Origin: Psychrobacter sp. PL19
GTDB taxonomy: Bacteria > Pseudomonadota > Gammaproteobacteria > Pseudomonadales > Moraxellaceae
NCBI RefSeq assembly: GCF_017875835.1
Contig: NZ_JAGING010000001.1
Location: 1,302,001-1,366,000 of the forward strand
Length of the DNA stretch: 64,000 nucleotides
Direction of reading: 5' to 3'
Shown here: one piece after another, positions 54,767 to 64,000 of the stretch
Numbering within the stretch: the stretch's first letter is position 1
How the letters are laid out: each line of letters starts with the position of its first letter
Notes under the pieces: model-generated
Database searches by the model: none
The model's input: only the letters and a program-made list of their open reading frames with translations
Told to the model about the DNA's origin: nothing
Made by a program: the position numbers and the translations under genes

Positions 54767-56509
54767 CTACTTAATCATCGGTAAATTTAGACCATATTCC
54801 TTAGCCGTTTTAATCGCCAGCTCATAGCCAGCATCCGCATGACGCATCACGCCTGAACCACAATCATTGACCAACACTCGAGCTAAGCGTTTGGCGGCGG
54901 CATCCGTACCGTCAGCGACGATAACCATACCCGAATGCTGTGAGTAGCCCATGCCAACGCCGCCGCCATGATGCAGTGACACCCAAGTTGCGCCGCCTGC
55001 GACATTTAGTAGACCATTTAATAATGCCCAATCAGATACCGCATCTGAGCCATCTTTCATACTTTCCGTCTCGCGGTTAGGACTGGCAACTGAACCGGTA
55101 TCTAGATGATCACGGCCGATGACGATAGGGCCTTTTAGCTCGCCACTTTTGACCATTTCATTAAAGGCAAGTCCTGCCTTATCACGCTCACCTAAACCTA
55201 ACCAGCAAATACGTGCAGGCAATCCTTGAAACTGAATATGCTCTTTAGCCATATCAAGCCAGCGATGGATGTGAGTATTTTCAGGGAAAAGCTCTTTGAT
55301 TTTTTGATCGGTTTTGTAGATATCTTCCGGATCGCCAGATAGCGCGACCCAGCGAAACGGGCCTTTACCTTGGCAAAATAGCGGACGAATATAAGCGGGC
55401 ACAAAGCCTGGAAAGTTAAAGGCATCTTTAACCCCTTCATCAAACGCCACTTGGCGAATATTATTACCATAGTCGGTCGCTGGGATATTCATAGCCTGCA
55501 AGTCTAAAATAGCTTGTACGTGTACAGCGCAAGACGCAGCCGCTGCTTTGGTTAGTTCTGCATGTTGATTATGATCTTCTTGCGCCGCTTTCCACTCTTC
55601 CACACTCCAACCACTAGGGAGATAGCCGTTGATTAAGTCATGAGCTGAAGTTTGGTCTGTTACTAAGTCTGGTTTCATACCACCTGCATTCGCACGTTTT
55701 ACCATTTCGGATAATATGTCGGCGGCGTTACCAAGTAGGGCAATAGAAACTGCTTCACCAGCATCTGTATGCTGTTTGATTAGTTCGTAAGCGTGATCTA
55801 AATCATTAGCTTGCTTATTGACATAGCCGGTGCGCAGACGAAAATCGATACTGGACTGTTGGCATTCAATATTTAGCGAAGTCGCACCAGAAAAAGTCGC
55901 GGCTAATGGCTGCGCGCCGCCCATACCACCAAGACCTGCGGTTAAGATCCAGCGTCCTGCCCAACTGCCATCATAATGTTGGCGGCCTGCTTCGACAAAG
56001 GTCTCATAGGTGCCTTGAATGATACCTTGGGTACCAATATATATCCAGCTACCAGCGGTCATCTGGCCATACATCATCAAGTCCTTGCGATCGAGCTCGT
56101 TGAAATGCTCCCATGTCGCCCAGCGCGGTACCAGATTGGAATTGGCAATCAATACACGCGGTGCATTTTCGTGAGTCTGAAAGACACCCACTGGTTTACC
56201 TGATTGGACTAGTAGCGTCTCGTCATCTTCTAAGACTTTTAAAGACTCTAGAATCTGATCATAGCTTTCCCAATTCCGCGCCGCGCGACCAATACCACCG
56301 TAAACCACCAAGCTTTTAGGATTTTCAGCCACATCAGGATGCAGATTGTTTTGTAGCATGCGATAAGGTGCTTCGGTCAGCCAGCTTTTGCAATGCAAGG
56401 TGCTACCAGTAGGGGCGGCAATATTACGAGTCTCATCGCGGCGGGTAAATTCATTATTGTTGGTCGTTTCATTATTAGTTCCATTATTAGTTCTATTACT
56501 AGTAATCAT
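54767..56509 (-). CDS. hutU: Urocanate hydratase
   Basis: A 580-residue NAD-dependent enzyme, second step of histidine breakdown, adding water to urocanate. Typical segments are [16 protein letters not shown], the NAD motif [31 protein letters not shown] and [19 protein letters not shown]. The start at 56509 follows AAGGA. Its first 25 residues are an Asn/Thr-rich run ([17 protein letters not shown]) from a short DNA repeat, not part of the enzyme fold. It is the first gene of the hut operon and faces hutC. Confidence 0.96.
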   Translation of the reverse strand: MITSNRTNNGTNNETTNNNEFTRRDETRNIAAPTGSTLHCKSWLTEAPYRMLQNNLHPDVAENPKSLVVYGGIGRAARNWESYDQILESLKVLEDDETLLVQSGKPVGVFQTHENAPRVLIANSNLVPRWATWEHFNELDRKDLMMYGQMTAGSWIYIGTQGIIQGTYETFVEAGRQHYDGSWAGRWILTAGLGGMGGAQPLAATFSGATSLNIECQQSSIDFRLRTGYVNKQANDLDHAYELIKQHTDAGEAVSIALLGNAADILSEMVKRANAGGMKPDLVTDQTSAHDLINGYLPSGWSVEEWKAAQEDHNQHAELTKAAAASCAVHVQAILDLQAMNIPATDYGNNIRQVAFDEGVKDAFNFPGFVPAYIRPLFCQGKGPFRWVALSGDPEDIYKTDQKIKELFPENTHIHRWLDMAKEHIQFQGLPARICWLGLGERDKAGLAFNEMVKSGELKGPIVIGRDHLDTGSVASPNRETESMKDGSDAVSDWALLNGLLNVAGGATWVSLHHGGGVGMGYSQHSGMVIVADGTDAAAKRLARVLVNDCGSGVMRHADAGYELAIKTAKEYGLNLPMIK

Positions 56510-56634
56510 CGTCGTTCCTTGGGGTCGTCTATTCGTGCCCAAAAAGGCTATTAATATGAATTATTTAAAATAACCTGCTTAGGGGGTGTTGATGAAGCAT
56601 GATTAATAACAGCATTAGTATATTAAGATTATTT

Positions 56635-56656
56635 ATAATTTGTATATACAAATTAT
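56635..56656. promoter_or_regulatory. HutC operator, 22-bp perfect palindrome
   Basis: ATAATTTGTATATACAAATT followed by AT is a perfect palindrome with the TTGTATATACAA core typical of HutC sites. It lies 126 bases before hutU and 223 bases before hutC, between the two divergent genes, so HutC probably controls both. Confidence 0.85.
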
Positions 56657-56878
56657 CAGAGACTGTTTTATCTTGCAAGTTTTTTTTAGCCAAGAGTTTA
56701 ATTATTTGCAATGTGGTTTTTATAGAACGATGAATAGCACCATGATTTTGACGATGCCATGATATTATGGCGGCATTAGTGTGATTGATATTGCTGGTTA
56801 AAGTTGAAGGCTAAATCTGATAGTTAGAATTGATAATCGATAGTGGGCACAACAAAAGTAAAAATGACAAAGGTGACG

Positions 56879-57664
56879 ATGGGCATGACCAAACTGAGCA
56901 CAAAAAAGACAGTTCCTGCGTATCAACGCATTAAAAATGCAATATTAGATAATATTCATCGCGGCAAGTGGCAAGCAGGCGAGGCCATCTCTACAGAAAT
57001 GGCGTTAGCTGAGCAGTTTGGAGTCTCGAGAATGACCGTGAATCGAGCCTTAAAAGAGTTAAGCGAAGAACGAGTATTAGAGCGTCGACAAGGATCAGGA
57101 ACTTTCGTAGCACAGCAACAGTTTAATCATACCTTCGTTGAAGTACGTAACATTGCGCAAGACTTAAAGTCGGCTAATCGCGATTATCAAGCGCAGGTGG
57201 TGAGTAAACGCAGCATCACAGCTGGTATGCTCAATGAGTATTTGCGCCGTAAGTTCGATATTGAGGCACCGCAAGTGTTGCTTACTCAGCAAGTGGTCAA
57301 AAACGACTTAAATGACGATGAGGTGGCTGTGTTATACGAAGTAAAGATTATTCACTTCGCTGATGGACAGCCTATTCAGTTTGAAGAACGTTGGGTAGAT
57401 GCGATAAAAGTTCCGAGATTTATTGAACAAGACTTTAGTATCGTTAATACCAGTGATTATTTGATTGCTAAGAGTCCACTCGAGCGAGGCAGCTATACTA
57501 TCCGAGCGCTAGCGGCACCAAAAGAGGTGGCTCACGCGTTGCAGGTTGAGGAGCAGTCACCCACCTTAGTGCTCAGCCGGCAGACTTATTCATCAGGTCA
57601 AGTATTAACCTTTGTCAAAATGTGGCATGCGGGTGATCGCTACCAGTTTGCAGGTGAGCTGTAG
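56879..57664 (+). CDS. hutC: Histidine utilisation repressor HutC (GntR family)
   Basis: A GntR/HutC repressor of about 261 residues. The N-terminal winged helix has AYQRIKNAILDNIHRGKWQA and MALAEQFGVSRMTVNRALKE; the UTRA ligand domain follows (GRYQ-type end VKMWHAGDRYQFAGEL). Urocanate is the known inducer for HutC. The ATG at 56879 has AAAGGTG at a suitable distance. Alternatives six bases later or 15 bases earlier cannot be excluded. It is divergent from hutU. Confidence 0.92.
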   Translation: MGMTKLSTKKTVPAYQRIKNAILDNIHRGKWQAGEAISTEMALAEQFGVSRMTVNRALKELSEERVLERRQGSGTFVAQQQFNHTFVEVRNIAQDLKSANRDYQAQVVSKRSITAGMLNEYLRRKFDIEAPQVLLTQQVVKNDLNDDEVAVLYEVKIIHFADGQPIQFEERWVDAIKVPRFIEQDFSIVNTSDYLIAKSPLERGSYTIRALAAPKEVAHALQVEEQSPTLVLSRQTYSSGQVLTFVKMWHAGDRYQFAGEL

Positions 57665-57998
57665 TAGTCTTACCCATGCTCACTATTTTTGTACGTTTCT
57701 TCTAACCCAGTTGCGCTAGTATAGAAGTAGACCATCATTATCAATTTTAAAAAAAGCTATCTCAACCTAAAGCTATCTCAACCTATAGTCCTAACAAGCG
57801 TATTAATAATGTTGAATATGTATTGAAAAATAGGTGCTGCATCCTCAAATCGGCGAGTTATAAGCATATATAATAAATTGCCATAAAATAAGCTGGGCAG
57901 CTCATATTTTGCTGCCATATCTACACATTATTGTTATCTATTTATTATAGCTAACGACTTATATTATTCATCTGGATACACTCGAATAAGGACATCTT
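57665..57998. other. Intergenic region with a 16-bp duplication
   Basis: A spacer between hutC and the transporter genes. AAAGCTATCTCAACCT is repeated twice in tandem (57753-57784). No second HutC site and no gene were seen. Confidence 0.6.
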
Positions 57999-58829
57999 AT
58001 GAAACGTCGCGCCCTGTTAACCCTAGCTGTTAGCGCTCTTTTGCTTACGGCTTGTAGTCAGTCTAATACTGACGATGCCAATACTAATGCTGATAATACC
58101 GCTGGTGGCTCAGATTTGCTTCAGCGTATCAATAATGGCGGTACTATTAACGTCGGTACCGAAGGCACTTATCCGCCGTTTACCTATCATGATGTGTCCG
58201 GTGAGCTTACCGGTTATGACGTCGAGGTGACGCGTGCCGTTGCTGATAAATTAGGCGTAACGGTTGATTTCAAAGAAACTCAGTGGGATGCCATGCTGGC
58301 GGGTCTGGATTCGAAGCGCTTTGATATGGTAGCCAACCAAGTCAGCTTGACCACGCCTGAGCGCTTGGCGAAGTACGATAAAGCGACCGCCTATAGCTGG
58401 TCAGGGGCGGTCGCGCTTGCACCAACCGATGACAACCGTTATAGCTCATGGGAGGCATTAAAAGGTCTGCGTTCAGCCCAGTCGCTCAGTAGCAATTATG
58501 GTGAGTTGGCAGAACGCTACGGTGCAGAAATCGTTCCTGTTGATGGGATGGCGCAGGCGATACAATTGGTCAAACAGGATCGCGCTGACTTCACCATGAA
58601 CGATAATCTTGCGGTGTTGGATTATCTTAAAAAGTTCCCAGACAGTAGCCTTGAGATTAAACTGGTAGCGCCGCCAAGTGAGCAGCGTGGTTCAGGCTTA
58701 GTACTGCTTAAAGGCGATGATGCCGTGGTAGCAAAATTAGATGAGGCCATGGCTGCGCTGCAAGCTGATGGCACGCTTGCCAAGCTTAGTGATACCTTCT
58801 TTGGTGATGATATAAGTCAACAAAAATAA
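57999..58829 (+). CDS. Polar amino-acid ABC transporter substrate-binding lipoprotein
   Basis: A 276-residue family 3 solute-binding protein. The signal ends in a lipobox (LLLTACSQS, Cys19), so it is membrane-anchored. The ligand domain opens with [20 protein letters not shown] and has [16 protein letters not shown] and [20 protein letters not shown]. Placed after hutC and before permease and ATPase genes, it probably binds histidine, though cystine or glutamine types look alike. Confidence 0.9.
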   Translation: MKRRALLTLAVSALLLTACSQSNTDDANTNADNTAGGSDLLQRINNGGTINVGTEGTYPPFTYHDVSGELTGYDVEVTRAVADKLGVTVDFKETQWDAMLAGLDSKRFDMVANQVSLTTPERLAKYDKATAYSWSGAVALAPTDDNRYSSWEALKGLRSAQSLSSNYGELAERYGAEIVPVDGMAQAIQLVKQDRADFTMNDNLAVLDYLKKFPDSSLEIKLVAPPSEQRGSGLVLLKGDDAVVAKLDEAMAALQADGTLAKLSDTFFGDDISQQK

Positions 58830-59551
58830 TGGCATGGTTAGCTGAACTATTGGCATTATTGCCATTTATGAGCCCTGATCGGGCGCATATTGTCATCACT
58901 TCGTTTTGGCCGATGCTCAAAGGTGGTATTTATTACTCGATACCGTTGGCATTGATTTCATTTGCGATAGGTATGTGTATTGCCTTGAGCGTGGCGCTGA
59001 TTCGTATCGTGCCACGCGCTAGCTGGTGGCATGAGATTATTTATCGCATTGCGCGCATTTACGTCTCTGCTATTCGCGGCACACCGATGTTAGTGCAGCT
59101 GTTTATTATCTTTTATGGTCTGCCTAGCATAGGACTTAAGCTCGATCCATTTCCATCAGCAATTATTGCCTTTTCGCTCAATATTGGTGCTTATGCGTCA
59201 GAGACCGTGCGCGCGTCCATTTTGTCCATTCCAAAAGGACAGTGGGAGGCTGGTTCGACAGTTGGGCTGACTTATCTACAAACTTTTAGACATGTGATTT
59301 TGCCACAAGCGCTTAGAGTGTCGGTACCGCCGTTATCCAATACTTTCATTAGTCTGGTAAAAGACACGTCTTTAGCGTCCTTAGTGCTAGTCACCGAGCT
59401 GTTTAAGCAGGCGCAAATTATCACCGCGCGTAATTATGAGTTTATGTTGGTTTATACTGAAGCGGCGGTTATATATTGGGGTATTTGTTTGTTCCTAACC
59501 TTTATCCAAGGTAGGCTCGAGACCAGACTTGATCGCTATGTCGCCAAATAA
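58829..59551 (+). CDS. Polar amino-acid ABC transporter permease
   Basis: A 240-residue inner-membrane permease of the HisM/GlnP type with about five helices. The motif [30 protein letters not shown] is the EAA loop that contacts the ATPase, and [17 protein letters not shown] is also conserved. Its ATG overlaps the stop of the binding-protein gene (TAATG), so the two are translationally coupled. A single permease gene suggests a homodimer. Confidence 0.9.
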   Translation: MAWLAELLALLPFMSPDRAHIVITSFWPMLKGGIYYSIPLALISFAIGMCIALSVALIRIVPRASWWHEIIYRIARIYVSAIRGTPMLVQLFIIFYGLPSIGLKLDPFPSAIIAFSLNIGAYASETVRASILSIPKGQWEAGSTVGLTYLQTFRHVILPQALRVSVPPLSNTFISLVKDTSLASLVLVTELFKQAQIITARNYEFMLVYTEAAVIYWGICLFLTFIQGRLETRLDRYVAK

Positions 59552-59641
59552 ACTGTTTACCAGTCCCACCGTATGGCTATTAATACCTTCGCTATAGTTA
59601 AAACCAGCACAACAATTAAGAGATGCGTAACAGGAATTTTT

Positions 59642-60385
59642 ATGATTCAAGTCAATAATATTCACAAAGCCTTTGGCAGCAACCAAGTGCTTAAAGGCAT
59701 TGATTTGACCATTCACAAAGGTAAGGTGGTGGTGATACTTGGGCCATCGGGTTCAGGCAAAACGACATTTCTACGTTGTCTAAATGCGCTCGAAATTCCT
59801 GATCAAGGGGTCATTGCCTTTGATGATGGCAGCTTAACAGTAGACTTCGTCACTAAGCCTAAGAAGAAAACCTTATTAGCGTTACAACGTAAGTCAGGTA
59901 TGGTATTTCAGTCTTATAATTTATTTCCGCATAAGACCGCTCTTGAGAATTTAACTTTAGGGCCGGTAGTGGTACAAGGTAGAAGTAAAGCAGAAGGTCG
60001 CAAACAAGCATTGGCACTACTCGAAAAAGTGGGCCTGTTGGACAAAGCTGATTTATATCCTTTTCAGTTATCTGGCGGTCAGCAGCAGCGAATTGGCATT
60101 GCCCGTGCGCTCGCTATTGAACCTTCTTTACTATTGTTTGATGAACCCACTTCCGCTCTTGATCCCGAGTTGGTGCAATATGTCTTAGCGACTATGAAGC
60201 AGCTGGCATCTGAAGGCTGGACGATGGTGGTGGTTACTCATGAGATTAACTTTGCTCGTGATGTGGCTGACCATGTGGTACTGATTGAGGATGGGCACAT
60301 AGTTGAGGAAGGCAGCGCTGAGCAGATGTTTGAGTTATCAACCCATCCGCGTACACAGGCGTTCTTACAGCGTATTGAGCAGTAA
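59642..60385 (+). CDS. Polar amino-acid ABC transporter ATP-binding protein
   Basis: A 247-residue ATPase with Walker A (GPSGSGKTTFLRCL), signature LSGGQQQRIGIARAL, Walker B LLLFDEPTSALDPE and switch VVTHEI. The ATG at 59642 is chosen as AGGA precedes it and the length then equals HisP/GlnQ proteins. The 23 upstream codons are unrelated. Third gene of the transporter operon, 90 bases after the permease. Confidence 0.93.
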   Translation: MIQVNNIHKAFGSNQVLKGIDLTIHKGKVVVILGPSGSGKTTFLRCLNALEIPDQGVIAFDDGSLTVDFVTKPKKKTLLALQRKSGMVFQSYNLFPHKTALENLTLGPVVVQGRSKAEGRKQALALLEKVGLLDKADLYPFQLSGGQQQRIGIARALAIEPSLLLFDEPTSALDPELVQYVLATMKQLASEGWTMVVVTHEINFARDVADHVVLIEDGHIVEEGSAEQMFELSTHPRTQAFLQRIEQ

Positions 60386-60441
60386 CTTAACAGCAATAAC
60401 TGAAAAGTAGTAGTTGAACCATGCATTCTCGTAGTAGTTGC

Positions 60442-60480
60442 TAAAAAAGCCAGCTAATCGCAATTAGCTGGCTTTTTTAT
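60442..60480. terminator. Bidirectional terminator
   Basis: AAAAAAGCCAGCTAAT and ATTAGCTGGCTTTTTT pair perfectly around a short loop, with T-runs both ways, between the ABC ATPase gene and the convergent ureidoglycine gene. Confidence 0.93.
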
Positions 60481-60562
60481 TACAAGTAATGAATGACCTA
60501 TTCGAATTAACGATTATGCCTCTATACTATTTATTATTGTTTTGGTCATTATTCTAGATTAA

Positions 60563-61399
60563 TTATCGTACTGGGCGAATAAACGGCATATGTCTATTCA
60601 CGTCTTTATATAGTAAGTATCTAAACGGACCAGGTCCGCCAGCGTAACAAGATTGCGGGCAGAATGCACGCAGCCACATAAAGTCGCCCGCTTCAACTTC
60701 TACCCATTCACCGTTTAAGTGATAGACGGCTTTGCCTTCTAGTACATACAAACCATGTTCCATAACATGAGTTTCATCAAATGGAATCACGCCACCTGGC
60801 TGGAAAGTGACGATATTCACATGCATGTCGTGACGCATATCAGACTGCTCTGTAAATCGAGTGGTTGTCCATACGCCCCCTGTGTTCGGCATCTCAATAG
60901 CTTCAACATCGTGATCGCTTGTAACAAAGGCTTCGGGCGCATCAATACCGTCTACAAATTGATAAGCTTTGCGGATCCAATGAAATTTAACATGCTTTTC
61001 GCTATTGTTTTTCAGTGTCCATTTGCAGCCAGGTGGTAAAAATGCATAACCACCCGATTCAAGATGATGCGACTCACCTTCAATAGTCATGTCCATTTCA
61101 CCTTCAACGATGAATATAACACCTTCGGCATTTGCATCTAACTCAGGCTTTTCTGAGCCACCATTAGGCTCAACTTCAACGATATACTGTGAGAAGGTTT
61201 CAGAGAAACCTGAAAGTGGACGTGCAAGCACCCACATCCGCATTCCTTCCCAAAAAGGTAAATAGCTAATAACAATGTCGGTTAGTACACGTTTGGGAAT
61301 AATCGCATAACCTTCGGTGAAGATAGCGCGATCGGAGAGTAACTGTGTTTGCGGAGGCAAGCCGCCAGTTGGTGCGTAATAAGTACTTTTTGTAGACAT
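60563..61399 (-). CDS. allE: (S)-ureidoglycine aminohydrolase
   Basis: A 278-residue bicupin enzyme that turns ureidoglycine into ureidoglycolate with release of ammonia, in allantoin breakdown. The N-terminal part has YAPTGGLPPQTQLLSDRA and the family FTEGYAIIPKRVLTDIV. The C-terminal cupin has the metal site in FDETHVMEHGLYVLEGKAVYHLNG and the end MWLRAFCPQSCYAGGPGPFRY. AAGGAG precedes the ATG. It lies with allA and puuE on the same strand. Confidence 0.92.
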   Translation of the reverse strand: MSTKSTYYAPTGGLPPQTQLLSDRAIFTEGYAIIPKRVLTDIVISYLPFWEGMRMWVLARPLSGFSETFSQYIVEVEPNGGSEKPELDANAEGVIFIVEGEMDMTIEGESHHLESGGYAFLPPGCKWTLKNNSEKHVKFHWIRKAYQFVDGIDAPEAFVTSDHDVEAIEMPNTGGVWTTTRFTEQSDMRHDMHVNIVTFQPGGVIPFDETHVMEHGLYVLEGKAVYHLNGEWVEVEAGDFMWLRAFCPQSCYAGGPGPFRYLLYKDVNRHMPFIRPVR

Positions 61400-61444
61400 T
61401 GTTAATGCTCCTTAGTGGTTTTGTGCCGCGATAAATTTGTGTCT

Positions 61445-61478
61445 GAACCTTTGAGTTTGAATCGTGGAGCAAAGGTTC
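61445..61478. promoter_or_regulatory. Inverted repeat in the allE leader
   Basis: Perfect 9-base arms GAACCTTTG and CAAAGGTTC separated by 16 bases, 46-79 bases before the allE start. It could be a regulator site or a leader hairpin. Confidence 0.35.
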
Positions 61479-61590
61479 GGTAATTATCTTAAAGCGCTTG
61501 GCTGGGATTTCCCTTTAAACACTAAATCAAACGCAGCTTGAAAGGCTAAGCTATTGTCAAAATCGTGAGACGTTAGACATAGCCCGGTAG

Positions 61591-61617
61591 TTTGGATGGT
61601 TTGGATGGTTTGGATGG
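61591..61617. repeat. Tandem repeat, 3 x 9 bp (TTTGGATGG)
   Basis: Three perfect units between allE and allA. The complement (CCATCCAAA) is the unit also repeated at 24072-24107. Confidence 0.88.
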
Positions 61618-61698
61618 TTTTTATTTTGTGTATCGACAATTGCTGCCAGCATACTTTTTAGAACACTACCAAAATTATTAATCATCTGACTATAGCAA

Positions 61699-62241
61699 CT
61701 AAGCCTGAGCTTTAGCCTGCTCAGCAGATACATCGATGCAAACTTCCCAATCATCAATCTCGAATTCATGGCAATTATTGCCTTCACCATTGATGCGATC
61801 GACCACTAAAAAGTCACAATCAGCGTTTAGTGCGAGTAGCGGATGATGCCAAACGTTAGCGTCATACTGCACGCCTTGATGCGAATGAGCATAAAACACT
61901 TCTAAATCGTCAGCTGATTTAGGCGCATCGCCAGCTTTGGCCACAACGACTAGATAGTCTGTGGAATTCATAGAAAAGAAGGCTTGCGTGCCAAACGGAT
62001 GATATTCCATAACCGATAGCGTAATTGGGCAATCACGTCTTTTAGTACGAAAAATACTAAAACCAACTTCGCCACCGTCTAGACCAACTTTTGAGATGGC
62101 ATTATGACGACAGGCGTAGCCGCGATTGATATCCCAACTGTTTTCAGGACATTTTTCTTGATCATCATAAGGCTCAATCACTGAGCCATAAGGAGCAAAC
62201 GCAGCTTTAGTTAGAGGCTTGGCAATGATTGTGGTGGTCAT
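61699..62241 (-). CDS. allA: Ureidoglycolate lyase
   Basis: A 180-residue enzyme that cleaves ureidoglycolate into glyoxylate and urea. The motifs PLTKAAFAPYGSVIEPYDD at the start, SIFRTKRRDCPITLSVMEYH and the metal-site YDANVWHHPLLALNADCDFL fit AllA. AAGGGGA precedes the start. It lies between allE and puuE on the same strand. Confidence 0.94.
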   Translation of the reverse strand: MTTTIIAKPLTKAAFAPYGSVIEPYDDQEKCPENSWDINRGYACRHNAISKVGLDGGEVGFSIFRTKRRDCPITLSVMEYHPFGTQAFFSMNSTDYLVVVAKAGDAPKSADDLEVFYAHSHQGVQYDANVWHHPLLALNADCDFLVVDRINGEGNNCHEFEIDDWEVCIDVSAEQAKAQA

Positions 62242-62517
62242 AAGTTCCCCTTTAGGTTAGTTAGCAAGGTCATTTATTCAGTTGTTTTAGCAACTTATTA
62301 AGTGATAGACCGTCAGTGGTCAATAACTGTCTTGCTTTTTTTTATTCGTGAGCTTTTTCTAGCGCTTCACGATCGTTACAGTTAGGCAGTTTACTGCAGA
62401 TATTATTAAACGATCAGACCAAGTGTCGCCCATACTTGCCTATTTGAGCCAAACAAGTAGGGACACAAGATGTGGTTTTTGAGCAATTGGATCACTGAGG
62501 CAGTGAACTGTCTAGGA

Positions 62518-63498
62518 TTACATCCAGTCTGAGGTGTTGTCTGCAGTGGCTGGATGGTTTTCATACCAATGCTTAGCGATTTCATCGCGGCGGCATACCC
62601 AAACGTCGGGCTTGTTGGTGATATATTGTAAAAATTGCTTGAGCGCTTTGATACGACCTGCACGGCCAATCATTCGGCAGTGTAGCCCTATAGTTAGCAT
62701 TTTTGGCGTATGTTCGCCTTCTTCATATAGGGTATCAAAGCTGTCTTTTAGATATTGATAAAAGGGTTCTGCGTGGGTAAATCCAGGGCTTGAAGCAAAA
62801 CGCATGTCGTTAGTTTCAAGGGTATAAGGTATAACCAGATGCGGCGTGCGAGTAATACTGCTGCCGTCTTGTACTTTGACATCGAGCCAGTAGGGGAGCT
62901 CATCAGCGTAGGAGTCGGAGTCATAAATATAACCGCCTTGCTCAGCGACTAACTCACGAGTATTAGGACTGTCACGGCCAGTATACCAACCTAATGGCTG
63001 TCCGCCAAGCATCCGCTCAAATATTTTAGTGGCAGCACGGACATGTTCGCGTTCAGTCTCACGATACATATCTTGATAAGTAATCCAGCGCAGTCCGTGG
63101 CTCGCTATTTCATGGCCATCTTCTAAAATACGCTCAACGATATGCGGTGTCTTTTCAGCCGCGGCTGCACAAGTAAAGGTGGTGATTGGTAACCCATATT
63201 CTTTAAAGACATCGAGGACCCGCCAAACACCGACACGGCTACCGTATTCAAAGGCAGACTCGATAGACTGATGGCGATTGTTAAATTCAGGCGTACCTAG
63301 CACGTCAGATAAAAAGCGCTCCGATTGGCCATCACCATGCAGCACACTATTTTCTGCGCCTTCTTCAATGTTCAGTACGAACTGGACGGCGATTTTTGCA
63401 CCGCCTGGCCAGTTTGCTTTGGGTGGGTTATCGCCATAGCCTTTTAGGTCGCGAGGGTAGGCGGCCTGGTCAAAGTCGCTAGTGATTTTTTGGGTCAT
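62518..63498 (-). CDS. puuE: Allantoinase PuuE (polysaccharide-deacetylase fold)
   Basis: A 326-residue metal-independent allantoinase that opens allantoin to allantoate. It starts with YPRDLKGYGDNPPKANWPGG and has NIEEGAENSVLHGD, HEIASHGLRWITYQDM and the GWYTGRDSPNTRELV motif. The ATG at 63498 is chosen since AAAGGA lies at a suitable distance, whereas the previous ATG touches it. It is the first enzyme of the ureide group, whose other members follow downstream. Allantoate amidohydrolase is not in the window. Confidence 0.94.
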   Translation of the reverse strand: MTQKITSDFDQAAYPRDLKGYGDNPPKANWPGGAKIAVQFVLNIEEGAENSVLHGDGQSERFLSDVLGTPEFNNRHQSIESAFEYGSRVGVWRVLDVFKEYGLPITTFTCAAAAEKTPHIVERILEDGHEIASHGLRWITYQDMYRETEREHVRAATKIFERMLGGQPLGWYTGRDSPNTRELVAEQGGYIYDSDSYADELPYWLDVKVQDGSSITRTPHLVIPYTLETNDMRFASSPGFTHAEPFYQYLKDSFDTLYEEGEHTPKMLTIGLHCRMIGRAGRIKALKQFLQYITNKPDVWVCRRDEIAKHWYENHPATADNTSDWM

Positions 63499-63621
63499 TG
63501 TACACATTCCTTTATGAAAATCGAGCAATAGTAATGCTCAAGACTTATTGAATAAATTTTTTAGATGGGTACTGCTGACGTTCTTAACCGAGGGTATAAA
63601 GATGTCGCTATAGCGCTAATA

Positions 63622-63666
63622 AGAATAGCGCCAATCAGAACAGCGTCAGTCAGAATAGTGCCAGTC
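63622..63666. repeat. Tandem repeat, 3 x 15 bp
   Basis: Three units of AGAATAGCGCCAATC type, each with one to three changes, in the spacer between puuE and the permease gene. Confidence 0.8.
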
Positions 63667-63790
63667 AGCATGATAAATTCATACTGACTGGTCTAAGTGT
63701 TCACGATTTTTAACGAGTACCAAAGATCGATTAAGAGGCTCAATTTAAGGTTGCCGACTTTGATAAAGCCATGTACTTTACTGATCTTTT

Positions 63791-64000
63791 TTACTCTAAA
63801 ATTTCATTTGGCTTTACGGCAAATTGGCGCATCAACAGCCAATAAACGATACCACCCAATGCGGCTCCTAATAAAAAGCCATAACCTTCAAGTGTCGTTA
63901 GCACGGGCACTAAGATCGTAGATATAGAGAATATAGACCCTATCGCAAAGGCAATCAGACCACGAATGTTCCAACCTTTATAATAGTAGTAAGCACCATC
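63791..64000 (-). CDS. NCS1-family permease, C-terminal part (cut by the window end)
   Basis: The last 69 codons of a membrane protein on the minus strand. Readable parts are YYYKGWNIRGLIAFAIGSIF, a second helix LLGAALGGIVYWLLM, and the end VKPNEILE with stop at 63791. This is the C-terminus of a nucleobase:cation symporter-1 (NCS1) protein. Placed before puuE in the direction of transcription, it probably imports allantoin. The 5' part lies outside the window. Confidence 0.8.
   Translation of the reverse strand, partial: DGAYYYYKGWNIRGLIAFAIGSIFSISTILVPVLTTLEGYGFLLGAALGGIVYWLLMRQFAVKPNEILE

Overview
The window looks like a chromosomal segment of a gammaproteobacterium of the Moraxellaceae, most probably Psychrobacter. 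This is an inference from the moderately low GC content, the protein flavour (many Asn/Gln/Lys-rich N-termini), a PACE-type efflux protein, and a tyrosine-degradation cluster with a glyoxalase-fold gene of the kind seen in Acinetobacter and Psychrobacter. No 16S rRNA or other decisive marker is present.

Layout. 0.2-5.4 kb (minus): a molybdoenzyme unit transcribed as YdeP/FdhF-like oxidoreductase, then fdhD, then moeA. 5.9-8.7 kb: a DUF411 metal-binding lipoprotein, a convergent 50-residue metallothionein-like protein, an AhpD/CMD-fold protein and a DsbA/FrnE-like protein. 9.2-14.6 kb (plus): YnjB-YnjC-YnjD ABC importer genes, a CDP-alcohol phosphatidyltransferase and a fatty-acid-hydroxylase-family membrane protein. 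14.6-16.1 kb: a TetR regulator divergent from a haloacid dehalogenase. Three near-identical 16-bp palindromes link this TetR to the AhpD-like gene 8 kb away. 16.4-19.1 kb: tRNA-Val(GAC) followed by an accessory patch with a gene remnant, one solitary CRISPR repeat resembling type I-E, a glycosyltransferase and an orphan NADAR-type antitoxin. 19.3-24.1 kb: three transporters (AGCS, AtoE-like, EamA).

24.2-35.6 kb: phenylalanine/tyrosine catabolism with maiA, an IclR regulator, a VOC-fold protein, fahA, an aromatic aminotransferase, a LysR regulator, hppD, phhA, phhB and an NhaC-type antiporter. The cupin-type homogentisate dioxygenase HmgA is absent, and the VOC protein with a complete 2-His-1-Glu set is the obvious candidate to replace it. 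35.7-44.4 kb: housekeeping and accessory genes (arfB, YgjP-like peptidase, PACE efflux, VIT family, acyl-CoA dehydrogenase, iron alcohol dehydrogenase, GNAT, methyltransferase) with two decayed genes between them. 45.9-50.3 kb: gdhA and metE. 50.6-60.4 kb: hutI, hutG, hutH and hutU divergent from hutC around a perfect 22-bp palindrome, then a polar amino-acid ABC transporter probably serving histidine. 60.6-64.0 kb: ureide (allantoin) catabolism with an allE-like gene, allA, puuE and the end of an NCS1 permease that runs off the window.

Repeats. Six copies of a 138-158 bp intergenic element with TATAGTC-type terminal inverted repeats lie between 9.0 and 45.2 kb. More than a dozen short tandem repeats (7-22 bp units) sit mostly in gene ends and spacers. 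Neither class codes for protein, apart from a few in-frame cases.
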